A stretch of DNA of 64,000 nt from Ancylobacter sp. Lp-2 (GCF_020523795.1 NZ_JAJALI010000001.1:186001-250000); one strand, 5' to 3'; counted from the stretch's first letter, positions 37,671 to 46,860 are shown. Notes: generated by a model not told the origin, from the sequence alone. Made by a program: numbers and translations.

Positions 37671-37801
37671 AGACCGCGGCACGCTAAAGACCTCGCACGC
37701 CAAGGTCTTGGGTGCGCCAAGGTCTTGGGTGCGCCAAGGTCTTGGGGGCGCCAAGGTCTTGGGGGCGCCAAGGTCTTGGGGGCGCCAAGGTCTTGGACAC
37801 C
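37666..37801. repeat. 17-bp tandem repeat array
   Basis: Six clean units of CCAAGGTCTTGGGKGCG run from 37700 to 37801 (the last ends differently). Two degenerate, related units start at 37666 and 37683. Each unit has the near-palindrome CCAAG-GT-CTTGG. 17 bp is not a multiple of three, so the array is not coding. It lies between the truncated gene and the convergent hydrolase gene. Confidence 0.9.
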
Positions 37802-37867
37802 CGAGAGCCGTTGGGGCCCCCATCGGGGGTCGGGTCGAAAATCCCTGCGCGCTGCGGCCGGGTCTCC

Positions 37868-38878
37868 TCAGCCGACGGCAGCCCCGAACAGGTCCAGCGC
37901 CAGCGCCGCGACTTCGGCATGGACCGCCGCGCGATCCACGCCGGGCGCGTCGACGCAGATCTCCGGCGCGGCGCGACAGGCGGCCGGCGTGCATTCGCCC
38001 AGCAATGCATAGTGTCCGACCTCCGCAGCGAGCGGCAGCAGCCGGCTCGCCGAAAGCCGGTCCCGCAGCCATATCGCCCCCGCCTCGCCCGGCGCCTCGC
38101 GATCGGCGCCGCCGACGGTGAGCCCCACCGGGGCGCGGATGGCGGCGAGGCTTTCCGGCGTGAAGGCGCGCACCGTCGGCGCCGGCGCCATCAGCAGCGC
38201 CGAGCGCAGGCGCGGATCGCGGCAGGACAGCGCCTGCCGCTCCCACGCGACACGAAAGACCGGGCTCTCCGCCAGCAGCGGCGCGATGCGGCCGGCGAGA
38301 TCGGGAAATTCGCGCGGGCCGCGCCCGAAGGGCTGGCCAGCCGCCCACTCCAGGAAGCGCGGCACCTCGTTGATCGCGCCGAGCAGCGCCAGCGCCGTGT
38401 GACCGCCGAGCGAGAAGCCGGCGGCATGCAGGCGATCGGTGTCGATGCCGCCGGCGAAGCGTGGATCAGCGAGGAGATGGTCGGTGAGCCGCGTGAGGTC
38501 GCCGGCGCGTTCCCACCAGCACAGGAAACCTTCCGCCCGATAGGGCTCGCGCGCGGTGTTGCCGTGATGATCGACCCCGGCGACGAGAAAGCCGTGTGCC
38601 GCCAGCCGGTGCGCCAGCCAGCCGAGCCCGGCGATCGTGCCGCCGGTGCCGTGCGAGAGCAGCACCAGCGGCAGCTGGCCGGCACGTCCACTCGGGCGGG
38701 CGTCGCGGCGCAGCGGCAGCGGCCGGAAGGTCGTTGACGCCGTCCTGTCGGCCGCCGCCGGCTCGTCGCTCGGATACCAGGCCGACCAGCGCAGCGGGCG
38801 CGGGCCGTCGCCGGACCAGTTCGGCCGGGACGGATCGGCGAAGACGCCCTCGGTGAAGCCGACCTCGAAACCCGTCAT
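37868..38878 (-). CDS. Alpha/beta hydrolase, dienelactone hydrolase/PAF-acetylhydrolase-like
   Basis: 336-residue hydrolase without an evident signal peptide. The nucleophile Ser is in AAGFSLGGHTAL, the oxyanion region is LLSHGTGGTIAGL, the acid Asp is in TVGGADREAP, and the His is in EVGHYALLGEC. Its position between the ctpA group and rppH, on the opposite strand and flanked by two tandem repeat arrays, suggests a later arrival. GGAGG is only 1 nt from the ATG, so the start is provisional. The substrate is unknown. Confidence 0.78.
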   Translation of the reverse strand: MTGFEVGFTEGVFADPSRPNWSGDGPRPLRWSAWYPSDEPAAADRTASTTFRPLPLRRDARPSGRAGQLPLVLLSHGTGGTIAGLGWLAHRLAAHGFLVAGVDHHGNTAREPYRAEGFLCWWERAGDLTRLTDHLLADPRFAGGIDTDRLHAAGFSLGGHTALALLGAINEVPRFLEWAAGQPFGRGPREFPDLAGRIAPLLAESPVFRVAWERQALSCRDPRLRSALLMAPAPTVRAFTPESLAAIRAPVGLTVGGADREAPGEAGAIWLRDRLSASRLLPLAAEVGHYALLGECTPAACRAAPEICVDAPGVDRAAVHAEVAALALDLFGAAVG

Positions 38879-38891
38879 TCCTCCCGCCCCC

Positions 38892-38951
38892 GCCTGTGCC
38901 GCCTGTGCCGCCTGTGCCGCCTGTGCCGCCTGTGCCGCCTGTGCCGCCTGT
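38892..38951. repeat. 9-bp tandem repeat in the leader of the hydrolase gene
   Basis: Six units of GCCTGTGCC plus six bases of a seventh (minus-strand unit GGCACAGGC) end 13 bp before the hydrolase start codon. In the gene's frame the array reads as Ala-Ala-Gln repeats preceded directly by a TGA at 38951-38953 and has no start codon, so it is leader, not protein. Confidence 0.9.
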
Positions 38952-39164
38952 CAGGGGACGCAGACGGCCGGCCGCTGTCAATGCCGGGCCGGCGCGGCTT
39001 CTCCCGTGGCTTTTCGCGCGGCCTGCCGGGCGCCGCGCCCCGGGGAAGCAGGAGCGGGAGCTTCCTGCCCGGTAAGCATAATTCCATCCGGACCTACGTT
39101 CGGTCACCGCCTCCGCCTATGATGGATGGGCGGCGAGGTGCCCGCGCCTATTCCGGCCTTTGCG

Positions 39165-39677
39165 ATGACCCCGTTCGAACAGCTTCCCTATCGCCCCTGC
39201 GTCGGCGTCGTGCTCGTCAACCGCGACGGGCTGGTCTTTGTCGGCCGCCGGGTCGGCGGCGCCGAGCATGTCGACGCCACCCATTCCTGGCAGATGCCGC
39301 AGGGCGGCATCGACGAGGGCGAGAGCCCAGAAGATGCGGCGCTGCGCGAGCTCTACGAGGAGACCAATGTCCGCTCGGTGGAGCCGCTGGCCGAGGTGCC
39401 GGACTGGCTGCCTTACGACCTTCCCGAGCCGATCGCCCGCGAGGCCTGGAAAGGACGCTATCGCGGCCAGATGCAGAAATGGATCGCGCTGCGCTTCACC
39501 GGCAAGGACAGCGAGATCGACGTGCGGCGCCCCGGCGGCGGCAAGCACAAACCGGAATTCGCCGAGTGGCGCTGGGAGAAACTCGCCAACACGCCGGAAC
39601 TGATCATTCCCTTCAAGCGCGCCGTCTACGACAAGGTGGTCGCCGCCTTCGCCCCCGTGCTGGCGAAGCAGCCCTAG
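39165..39677 (+). CDS. rppH: RNA pyrophosphohydrolase
   Basis: 170-residue Nudix hydrolase that removes pyrophosphate from the 5' triphosphate of mRNAs, starting RNase E-dependent decay. The Nudix box is [20 protein letters not shown] (20 residues, then TNV). Further family blocks are [35 protein letters not shown] and [13 protein letters not shown] at 39165; an upstream in-frame start would add 13 atypical residues. It normally follows ctpA and a deacetylase gene; here the interval is disrupted. Confidence 0.93.
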   Translation: MTPFEQLPYRPCVGVVLVNRDGLVFVGRRVGGAEHVDATHSWQMPQGGIDEGESPEDAALRELYEETNVRSVEPLAEVPDWLPYDLPEPIAREAWKGRYRGQMQKWIALRFTGKDSEIDVRRPGGGKHKPEFAEWRWEKLANTPELIIPFKRAVYDKVVAAFAPVLAKQP

Positions 39678-39784
39678 CGGGCCGGTCGCCCTGCGGACAG
39701 CGCCGGATCCGCGACGCTCCGCCGGCCGGAATCGCGGAGCGGTCGCCGAATTTCCGCCACCGTTTGACGCAAGGTTATTTTTGC

Positions 39785-39847
39785 GAACGAACGTTCGTTC
39801 TTGATTGTTCGCCCACGCCGCGATAATGAGAGCGAACGTTCGTTCGC
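39785..39847. promoter_or_regulatory. Twin TetR operators of the efflux operon
   Basis: GAACGAACGTTCGTTC (39785-39800) is a perfect palindrome. GCGAACGTTCGTTCGC (39832-39847) is a near-palindrome. Both contain GAACGTTCGTTC, 45 bp apart. They flank an AT-richer stretch likely to be the promoter and are well placed for repression by the TetR protein at 39896. Confidence 0.8.
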
Positions 39848-39895
39848 ATTTCGGATGGATCCTTTCGCAGGCTTCCTCCCCAACTGGATTACCGC

Positions 39896-40588
39896 ATGGC
39901 CGCCGTGTCCGAGACCGCCCGCAATGCCGACCCCGCTCCCGCGCCGCCGGCCGGCGCCGAGGCGGGCGTCGCGACGCCGGCCCGCCGCCGCAAGGCCGAT
40001 CCGCGCCGGCGGGTGCTCGACGCCGCCGCCGCCTGCTTCACCCGCGCCGGCTTCCACGCCACCTCGATGCAGGAAATCTGCGCCGAGGCGGGTATGAGCC
40101 CCGGCGGGCTCTATCGCTATTTCCCGTCCAAGGACGCCATCATCCTCGCCATCGTCGAGGAAGAGCGCAGCGCCCGCATGCAGATGCTCGACATGATGCA
40201 TGCCGCGCCGAGCTTCGCCGCCGGCCTCACCGCCATGGGCCAGGCGCTGTTCTCCGGCGAGATGCCGATGGTGTGCGCCGATCTCGGCCCGGAAATCGCC
40301 GCCGAGGCCGCGCGCAACCCCAAGCTCAAGGCCACGTTCGACGAGGCCGACGAGGAAATGGGCAACGCCATCCGCGAGGCCTTCCTCGCCGGACAGCGGC
40401 GCGGCGAGATCGACGCCGCCATCGATCCCGACATCGCCATGACGCTGATCGATGCTATCGGCGACGGGCTGCTGCTGCGCCGACGGCTGCAGCCGGAGCT
40501 GCCGCTCGCCGCCATGATGCCCAGCTTCGGCGATCTCATCGCCCGCATGCTCGCCCCCGTCAAACCCGCCATGGTCGACCCGACATGA
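39896..40588 (+). CDS. TetR/AcrR family repressor of RND efflux
   Basis: 230-residue regulator with a proline/alanine-rich N-terminal tail (1-30). The HTH is RVLDAAAACFTRAGFHATSM, QEICAEAGMSPGGLYRYF and PSKDAII. A C-terminal ligand-binding domain follows. Its stop overlaps the start of the efflux adaptor gene (ATGA), so regulator and pump are one operon. The twin palindromes upstream are probably its operators, giving autoregulated, ligand-inducible efflux. Confidence 0.9.
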   Translation: MAAVSETARNADPAPAPPAGAEAGVATPARRRKADPRRRVLDAAAACFTRAGFHATSMQEICAEAGMSPGGLYRYFPSKDAIILAIVEEERSARMQMLDMMHAAPSFAAGLTAMGQALFSGEMPMVCADLGPEIAAEAARNPKLKATFDEADEEMGNAIREAFLAGQRRGEIDAAIDPDIAMTLIDAIGDGLLLRRRLQPELPLAAMMPSFGDLIARMLAPVKPAMVDPT

Positions 40589-41856
40589 AGTTCGCTCCCT
40601 CCACCCTGCGCGGCCGGGTGACCCTCGCCCTCGCCATGACCGTCCTCGTGGTCGGGGTCGGCGGCTATGCGCTGCGCGATCGCGTGCCCTTCGGCCTCCG
40701 GCTCGGCGTGACCGAGCCGGCGCAGGCCACAACCGCCCCCGAACCCAAGGCCGCCCGCGGTGTCACGGTAAGCGTGGTGCCGGCCGCTCCGCGCGAGGTC
40801 GTGGAGCGCCTGCCGGTGACCGGCACGCTCGCCGCCCGCGAGGAGATCATGGTCGGGCCGGAGATCGACGGCTACCGCATCACCGAGATCCTGGTGGAGG
40901 AGGGCGACCGCGTCGCCAAGGGCGCCGTGCTCGCCCGGCTATCGCGCGACACGCTGGTGGCGCTGCTGGCGCAGAACACCGCCAATGCGGCGAAGGCGCA
41001 GGCCGCCATCGCCCAGCAGAAGGCCGCGCTGGAGCAGGCCGATGCCCAGCGCATCGAGGCGGAAGCCGCGGTGGAACGCGCCCGCACCCTGATCAAGACC
41101 GGTGCCACCTCGCAGGAAGTGCTCGACCAGCGCGAGCGCGCGGTGCGGGTGGCCACCGCCCAGGTGGCCGCCGCGCGGCAGATGGTGGCCGCCGCCGAGG
41201 CGGACGCCGCGCAGATCAAGGCCAATCGCGACGAATTGGAGGTGCGGCTCGGCCGCACCGAGATCAAGGCGCCGGAGGCCGGCATCGTCTCGTCGCGGGC
41301 GGCGCGGCTCGGCGCCATCGTGCTGTCGGCCAATAGCGAGCCGCTGTTCCGCATCGTCAAGGACGGCGCCATCGACCTCAATGCCGAGGTGCCGGAATCG
41401 GCGCTGCCGCGCATGAAGCCGGGCATGCCGGTGGCGGTGACGCCGGCCGGCTTCACCGCCCCGCTGGACGCCACGGTGCGCCTGGTCGGCGCCAAGGTCG
41501 ACCCGGCCACCCGGCTCGCCCGCGTCGCCGTGGCGCTGGCCGACGACCCGCGGCTGCGCCCCGGCGCCTATGCGCGCGGCGACATCGAGCTCGCCCGCCA
41601 TACCGGCCTCGCTCTGCCGCTCTCGGCGGTGCAGTTCGACAAGGACGGCGCCTTCGTGCTGGTGGTCGAGGGCGACACCGTGCACCGGCGCCAGGTGAAG
41701 ACCGGACTGATGGGTGACGGCTTCGTCGAGATCGCCGAGGGCATGACGGACGGCGAGAACGTAGTCGCCCGCGCCGGCGGCTTCCTGCGCGACGGCGACC
41801 GGGTGAGCCCGGTGCCGCTCCAGGACAAGCCCGGCGCCGCGAAGGACGGTGTGTGA
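40585..41856 (+). CDS. RND efflux periplasmic adaptor (HlyD/AcrA family)
   Basis: 423-residue membrane fusion protein: an N-terminal anchor (about 13-28), a lipoyl half-motif (GPEIDGYRITEILVEEGDRV), a coiled-coil hairpin (about 130-215), the second lipoyl half (EIKAPEAGIVSSRAARLGA), and beta-barrel and membrane-proximal domains. No lipobox Cys is seen, so it is anchored by the helix. It joins the inner-membrane pump to an outer-membrane channel not encoded nearby. Coupled to both neighbours by overlaps. Confidence 0.92.
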   Translation: MKFAPSTLRGRVTLALAMTVLVVGVGGYALRDRVPFGLRLGVTEPAQATTAPEPKAARGVTVSVVPAAPREVVERLPVTGTLAAREEIMVGPEIDGYRITEILVEEGDRVAKGAVLARLSRDTLVALLAQNTANAAKAQAAIAQQKAALEQADAQRIEAEAAVERARTLIKTGATSQEVLDQRERAVRVATAQVAAARQMVAAAEADAAQIKANRDELEVRLGRTEIKAPEAGIVSSRAARLGAIVLSANSEPLFRIVKDGAIDLNAEVPESALPRMKPGMPVAVTPAGFTAPLDATVRLVGAKVDPATRLARVAVALADDPRLRPGAYARGDIELARHTGLALPLSAVQFDKDGAFVLVVEGDTVHRRQVKTGLMGDGFVEIAEGMTDGENVVARAGGFLRDGDRVSPVPLQDKPGAAKDGV

Positions 41857-44800
41857 TGGCGCTCAATATCTCCGCCTGGTCGATCCGCTCGCCGATCCCC
41901 TCCATCGTGCTGTTCGTGGTGCTGACCGCGCTCGGCCTCTACACTTTCGACCGGCTGCCGGTGACGCGCATGCCGAACATCGACGTGCCGATCGTCACCG
42001 TCACCGTCACCCAGCCCGGCGCCGCGCCCAGCGAGCTGGAAACCCAGGTGACCAAGCGCGTCGAGACCGCCATCGCCGGCACCCAGGGGGTAAAGCACAT
42101 CACCTCCTCCATCACCGAGGGCGCCTCGGTGACCACGGTGGAATTCCAGCTGGAGACCCAGGTCGACCGCGCGGTGAACGACGTGCGCGACGCGGTCACC
42201 GGCATCCGCTCCGAGCTGCCGCAGGACATCGAGGAGCCGCTGATCCAGCGCGTCGATGTCGAGGGCATGGCCATCGTCACCTATGCCGCCTCGGCACCGC
42301 AGATGACGCCGGACGAGCTGTCCTGGTTCGTCGACGACACGGTGATCCGGGCGCTGCAGGGCGTGCGCGGCGTCGCGCAGGTGAAGCGCGAGGGCGGCGT
42401 CGACCGTGAGATCCGCATCTCGCTCAACCCGGACAAGCTGGCCGCGCTCGGCGTGACCGCCGCCGACGTCAACCGCCAGCTGGTCGCCACCAATGTCGAC
42501 CTCGCCGGCGGACGCGGCGAGATCGGCACCCAGGAACAATCGGTGCGCACGCTGGGCGGCGCGCTGACCGTCGCCGATCTCGCCGAGACCCGCATTTCGC
42601 TGCCGGCGACCGCCACCTCCTCCTCGCGCCAGGTACGGCTCGCCGACCTCGCCACCGTCACCGACGGCGCCGCCGAGCCGCGCATCTTCGCCCAGCTCGA
42701 CGGCAAGCCGGTGGTCGCCTTCGGCATCTACCGCGCCAAGGGCTATTCGGATGTCGACGTCGCCAACCGGGTGGAGGAGGCGCTGCGCCAGCTGGAGGCG
42801 GCGCATCCCGAGGCGCGGATCACCCTGATCGACTCGATGGTGCGCTATACCGAGGCCGACTACACCTCGGCGATGCACACGCTGATCGAGGGCGCGGTGC
42901 TCGCCATCATCGTCGTGCTGCTGTTCCTGCGCGACTGGCGGGCGACCATCATCTCGGCCACCGCCATTCCGCTCTCCATCCTGCCCACCTTCTGGGTGAT
43001 GGACATGCTCGGCTTCTCGCTCAATGGCGTGAGCCTGCTGGCGGTGACGCTGGTGACCGGCATCCTGGTCGACGACGCCATCGTCGAGATCGAGAACATC
43101 GTGCGCCACATGCGCATGGGCAAATCCGCCTATCGCGCCGCCATCGACGCCGCCGACGAGATCGGCCTCGCCGTGGTGGCGACCACGCTGACCATCGTCG
43201 CGGTATTCGCCCCGGTGAGCTTCATGGGCGGCATCGCCGGGCAGTATTTCCGCCAGTTCGGCATCACCGTCGCCGTGGCGGTGCTGTTCTCGCTGCTGGT
43301 GGCCCGCCTGCTCACCCCGATGCTGGCCGCCTATTTCCTGCGCGAGCACGGCCATCGCGAGAAGCCCGACAGCGCGCTGATGCGCGGCTATGTCCGGCTG
43401 CTGCGCGCCAGCGTGCGCCACCGCTTCGTCACCGTGGCGGCCGGCATCCTCCTGTTCATCGGCTCGATGTGGCTGTCGACCCTGCTGCCGTCCGGCTTCA
43501 TTCCCAATGCCGACGTCTCCCGCTCGGTGCTGGCGCTGGAGCTGCCGCCGGGCTCGACGCTGGATTCCACGCGCCGGGTGGTGAACGAGGTCACCGTGCT
43601 GCTGGAGAACCAGCCGGAAGTGGCGAGCGTGTTCGCCACCGCCGGCGGCGGCGCGACCGCGGGACCGATCAGCGCCGCCGGCGAGGTCCGCAAGGCGACG
43701 ATGATCGTCAACCTCAAGCCGCGCGCCGAGCGCCAGGATACCCAGAAGCAGTTCGAGGCGCGGATGCAGCGGGAAATCGCCGCCATCCCCGATTTGCGCT
43801 TCAATTTCGGCGCCTCCGGCGGCGCCGGCCCCGGCGGGCGCGAATTCACCGTCATCCTCTCCGGTTCGGACGGGGTGGCGGTGGAGCAGGCGGCGCTCAA
43901 GCTGGAGCGCGAGATCCGCGCCGACGTGAAGGGCCTCACCAATGTGGTGACCTCGGCGGCGCTGGAACGGCCGGAACTCCGGGTGATGCCGCGGCTGTCG
44001 GAAGCCGCGCAACTCGGCGTCTCCGTCGCCGACATCGCCCAGACCGTGCGCATCGCCACCATCGGCGACATCTCGCAGAACCTCGCCAAATTCTCCGCCG
44101 GCGACCGGCAGGTGCCGATCCGGGTGCAGCTCGACCAGAACGCCCGCACCGACCTCGCCACCTTCCGCACCCTGAAGGTGCGCACCGCCGCCGGTGCCGC
44201 GGTGCCGCTCGATTCGGTGGCCGACATCTCCTTCGCCACCGGCCCGACCAGTCTCGACCGCTATGACCGCGCCCGGCGCATCGCCATCGAGGCCGACCTC
44301 TCCACCGGCACCGAACTCGGCGAGGCGCTGGCCGAGGTCTATGCGCTGCCGGCGGCGAAGAACCTGCCGGTGGGGGTGACGCTGAAGGAGGCCGGCGACG
44401 CCGAGATCATGGCCGAGGTGTTCGGCGGCTTCGCTACCGCCATGGGCGCCGGCGTGATGATGGTGCTGGCGGTGCTGGTGCTGCTGTTCGCCAACCTCCT
44501 GCAGCCCATCACCATTCTCGTCGCGCTGCCGCTGTCGGTGGGCGGCGCCTTCGTGGCGCTGCTGATCACCAACAACGCCATGACGCTGCCGGTGGTGATC
44601 GGCTTCCTGATGCTGATGGGCATCGTGACCAAGAACGCCATCCTGCTGGTCGATTTCGCCATCGACTCGGTGAAGGCGGGGCACGACCGCACCACGGCGC
44701 TGATCGAGGCTGGGCGCAAGCGCGCGCAGCCGATCGTCATGACCACCATCGCCATGGCGGCGGGCATGGTGCCCTCGGCCATGGGCCTCGGCGAGGGCTC

Positions 44801-45035
44801 GGACTTCCGCGCGCCGATGGCGATCGCGGTGATCGGTGGCCTTCTGGCCTCGACGCTGCTGTCGCTGGTGTTCGTGCCGGCGGTGTTCACCCTGATGGAC
44901 GATTTCGGACGCTGGCTGGCCCGGCTGTTCGGCCGCTTCGTCGGCCCGCGCGACGAACCGGAAGAACCGGTCTCTCCCGCCGCGCCGGCCGCGACGCTGC
45001 ACACCATGCCGCACCCGCCGATGGCGGCGGAATGA
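41856..45035 (+). CDS. RND efflux transporter permease (AcrB/HAE1-like)
   Basis: 1059-residue proton-driven inner-membrane pump with twelve transmembrane helices and two large periplasmic loops. The TM4 proton-relay Asp pair is in TGILVDDAIVEIENI, the TM10 Lys in GIVTKNAILLVDFAID. N-terminal WSIRSPIPSIVLFVVLTAL and VTVTQPGAAPSELE match multidrug RND pumps. The ATG at 41856 overlaps the adaptor stop (TGATG). Heavy-metal (HME) signatures are absent. Substrates are unknown. Confidence 0.93.
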   Translation: MALNISAWSIRSPIPSIVLFVVLTALGLYTFDRLPVTRMPNIDVPIVTVTVTQPGAAPSELETQVTKRVETAIAGTQGVKHITSSITEGASVTTVEFQLETQVDRAVNDVRDAVTGIRSELPQDIEEPLIQRVDVEGMAIVTYAASAPQMTPDELSWFVDDTVIRALQGVRGVAQVKREGGVDREIRISLNPDKLAALGVTAADVNRQLVATNVDLAGGRGEIGTQEQSVRTLGGALTVADLAETRISLPATATSSSRQVRLADLATVTDGAAEPRIFAQLDGKPVVAFGIYRAKGYSDVDVANRVEEALRQLEAAHPEARITLIDSMVRYTEADYTSAMHTLIEGAVLAIIVVLLFLRDWRATIISATAIPLSILPTFWVMDMLGFSLNGVSLLAVTLVTGILVDDAIVEIENIVRHMRMGKSAYRAAIDAADEIGLAVVATTLTIVAVFAPVSFMGGIAGQYFRQFGITVAVAVLFSLLVARLLTPMLAAYFLREHGHREKPDSALMRGYVRLLRASVRHRFVTVAAGILLFIGSMWLSTLLPSGFIPNADVSRSVLALELPPGSTLDSTRRVVNEVTVLLENQPEVASVFATAGGGATAGPISAAGEVRKATMIVNLKPRAERQDTQKQFEARMQREIAAIPDLRFNFGASGGAGPGGREFTVILSGSDGVAVEQAALKLEREIRADVKGLTNVVTSAALERPELRVMPRLSEAAQLGVSVADIAQTVRIATIGDISQNLAKFSAGDRQVPIRVQLDQNARTDLATFRTLKVRTAAGAAVPLDSVADISFATGPTSLDRYDRARRIAIEADLSTGTELGEALAEVYALPAAKNLPVGVTLKEAGDAEIMAEVFGGFATAMGAGVMMVLAVLVLLFANLLQPITILVALPLSVGGAFVALLITNNAMTLPVVIGFLMLMGIVTKNAILLVDFAIDSVKAGHDRTTALIEAGRKRAQPIVMTTIAMAAGMVPSAMGLGEGSDFRAPMAIAVIGGLLASTLLSLVFVPAVFTLMDDFGRWLARLFGRFVGPRDEPEEPVSPAAPAATLHTMPHPPMAAE

Positions 45036-45059
45036 CCGGCGGGCGCCACGCTCCCATGG

Positions 45060-45098
45060 AATGAAAAGGGCCGGATCGACGATCCGGCCCTTTTCATT
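45060..45098. terminator. Bidirectional terminator between RND and LON-domain genes
   Basis: A perfect inverted repeat with 18-bp arms, including the GGGCCGGATC stem, and loop GAC, flanked by AAAA and TTTT so that a U-run follows the GC stem on either strand. It serves both convergent genes. Confidence 0.95.
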
Positions 45099-45114
45099 TC
45101 GATGCCATAGACCG

Positions 45115-45786
45115 CTATTGCAACGGCGCCTCGGTGTCGCCGTCGCCGCCACGCGCCAGCGCCATCTCGGTCACCGCGATCAGCATCTCCGCCCGATCGG
45201 ACAGGGTGGCGGCTTCGAGCAGCGCCTGCTTCTCACGCGCGCCGAAGGGCGACATCATGGCGAGCGCGTTGACCAGCGCCTCGTTCGGCGCGTCCTTGAT
45301 GCTTTCCCAATCGGCTTCCAGCCGGTTGGCATCGAGATAGGCGGCGAGCGTCTTCAAGAGACGGCTGCGATCCACCGCCTCGGCACCGACATTCGCCGTG
45401 AAATCGTCCTCGAAGCGGGAAAAATCCAGACCCGCCTGCCGGTAGGGCGTAGTCGCCGCGACCTCCTCGGCGAGGTGGAAACGGGCGATGCCGGTGAGGG
45501 TGATGAGATAGCGCCCGTCGCCGCTCTCGGCGAATTCGGTGATGCGGCCGAGGCAGCCCACCGCTTGCAGCGCCGGATTGGCGGTGGTGACCAGCGCCGG
45601 CACCGGCTGGATGATGCCGATCACCCGCTCGCCCTTCAGCGCGTCGTCGATCATGGCGAGGTAGCGCGGCTCGAAGATGTTGAGCGGCAGCTGGCAGCGC
45701 GGCAGCAGCAGCGCGCCGTCCAGCGGGAACACCGGCACGACGGAAGGAAGCTCCGCCGGCCCGCCATAGGGGCGATTGATCGCCAT
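45115..45786 (-). CDS. LON peptidase substrate-binding domain protein
   Basis: 223-residue stand-alone Lon N-terminal (LAN) domain without ATPase or protease domains. Blocks are PVFPLDGALLLPRCQLPLNIFEPRYLAM, split over about 18-46, and GCLGRITEF...RYLITLTGIARF. Function is unknown beyond presumed protein binding. GGAGG precedes the ATG by 4 nt. It follows the CnoX-type gene by 79 bp on the same strand, the usual alphaproteobacterial order, which suggests a proteostasis role. Confidence 0.87.
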   Translation of the reverse strand: MAINRPYGGPAELPSVVPVFPLDGALLLPRCQLPLNIFEPRYLAMIDDALKGERVIGIIQPVPALVTTANPALQAVGCLGRITEFAESGDGRYLITLTGIARFHLAEEVAATTPYRQAGLDFSRFEDDFTANVGAEAVDRSRLLKTLAAYLDANRLEADWESIKDAPNEALVNALAMMSPFGAREKQALLEAATLSDRAEMLIAVTEMALARGGDGDTEAPLQ

Positions 45787-45865
45787 CGGCCCTCCAAAAG
45801 CGCCGGCCGGGCGGCCGGCCGTCAGTCATGCGAAAAGACGGGGGCGGCCCTCGGCGGGCCGGCCG

Positions 45866-46789
45866 TCAGGAAAACAGGACGGAGGAGAGGCGGCGGCGGC
45901 CGAGCACCGTCATCTCGTCGGTCGGCCCCCACGCCTCGAAGAACTGCACCAGCTGCTTGCGGGCGCCGTCCTCGGCCCACGTGCGGTCCTTGCGCACGAT
46001 GACCAGCAACTGGTCGATCGCCTCCTCGCGCTTGCCGCGGGCGTTGAGCGCCAGAGCAAGGTCGAAGCGGGCCTGGTGGTCGGCGGCATTGGCGGCGACC
46101 TTCGCCTCCAGCTCCCGCACGTCGCCGAGGGCGGCCGCGGCCTCCTCCAGCTCGATGGCGGCGCGCACCGCGGCCACCGCCGGGTCGGCGGCACCCGCCT
46201 CGGGCACCAGGGCAAGGGTCGCCTTGGCCTGTTCGAGGTCGCCGGTGGCGAGATGGGCGCGGGCGATGCCGGCCAGTGCCTTCACATTGTCGGGCTCCTC
46301 CGCCAGCACATGGGCGTAGAGCTCGGTGGCGCCGGCGGCGTCGCCCTCGGCCAGGGCGGCATCGGCGCTGGCGAGGATCTCCGCGAGGTCGGGACCGCCG
46401 CCGGCATTGCCGACCAGGCGGTCGACCAGCGCCTGCACCTGCGATTCCGGCTGCGCGCCCATGAAGCCGTCGACCGGCTGGCCGTTGACGAAGGCGTAGA
46501 CGGTGGGCAGCGACTGGATGCCGAGCTGCTGAGCGACGGAGGGATGCTCGTCGGTGTTCATCTTGGCGAGACGCACCTTGCCCTTGGCGGCACGCACCAC
46601 CTTCTCGATCACCGGGGTGAGCTGCTTGCAGGGGCCGCACCAGGGCGCCCAGAAGTCGACCAGCACCGGCCGGCGCTGCGATTCCTCCACCACGTCCTTC
46701 ATGAAGCCGCGGGTGGTGGTGTCGATGATGACATCGTCACCGGCCTCAGCGCCGTTGGCGGCCGGTGCGGTGGACTGGTTGAGCAGCAT
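45866..46789 (-). CDS. cnoX: CnoX/YbbN-type thioredoxin with TPR domain (co-chaperone)
   Basis: 307-residue protein: a thioredoxin domain (about 20-130) with FWAPWCGPCKQL (CGPC at 51-54) and SLPTVYAF, followed by a TPR-like helical domain (about 145-305). CnoX proteins protect substrates from hypochlorous-acid damage and hand them to GroEL; a CxxC suggests retained thiol activity. The ATG has GAGGA upstream. Likely co-transcribed with the LON-domain gene. Confidence 0.85.
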   Translation of the reverse strand: MLLNQSTAPAANGAEAGDDVIIDTTTRGFMKDVVEESQRRPVLVDFWAPWCGPCKQLTPVIEKVVRAAKGKVRLAKMNTDEHPSVAQQLGIQSLPTVYAFVNGQPVDGFMGAQPESQVQALVDRLVGNAGGGPDLAEILASADAALAEGDAAGATELYAHVLAEEPDNVKALAGIARAHLATGDLEQAKATLALVPEAGAADPAVAAVRAAIELEEAAAALGDVRELEAKVAANAADHQARFDLALALNARGKREEAIDQLLVIVRKDRTWAEDGARKQLVQFFEAWGPTDEMTVLGRRRLSSVLFS

Positions 46790-46860
46790 GTGACGTCCTC
46801 GGAAGCAATCGATACTCGGTCGGTGACTAAAATGGTCGGTCGGGCGACGATTGCAACCGC

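Noticed and set aside
37700-37801. CRISPR array
   Set aside because: Units are contiguous 17-mers with no spacers, and no cas genes are in the window.
38892-38951. Ala-Ala-Gln repeat as part of the hydrolase protein
   Set aside because: The frame is open only back to a TGA directly before the array and contains no start codon.
41568-45152. A 1194-codon open frame antisense to the RND permease
   Set aside because: Composition is His/Gln/Arg/Gly/Asp-rich with no domain, and it mirrors the third-base GC bias of the real gene on the other strand.
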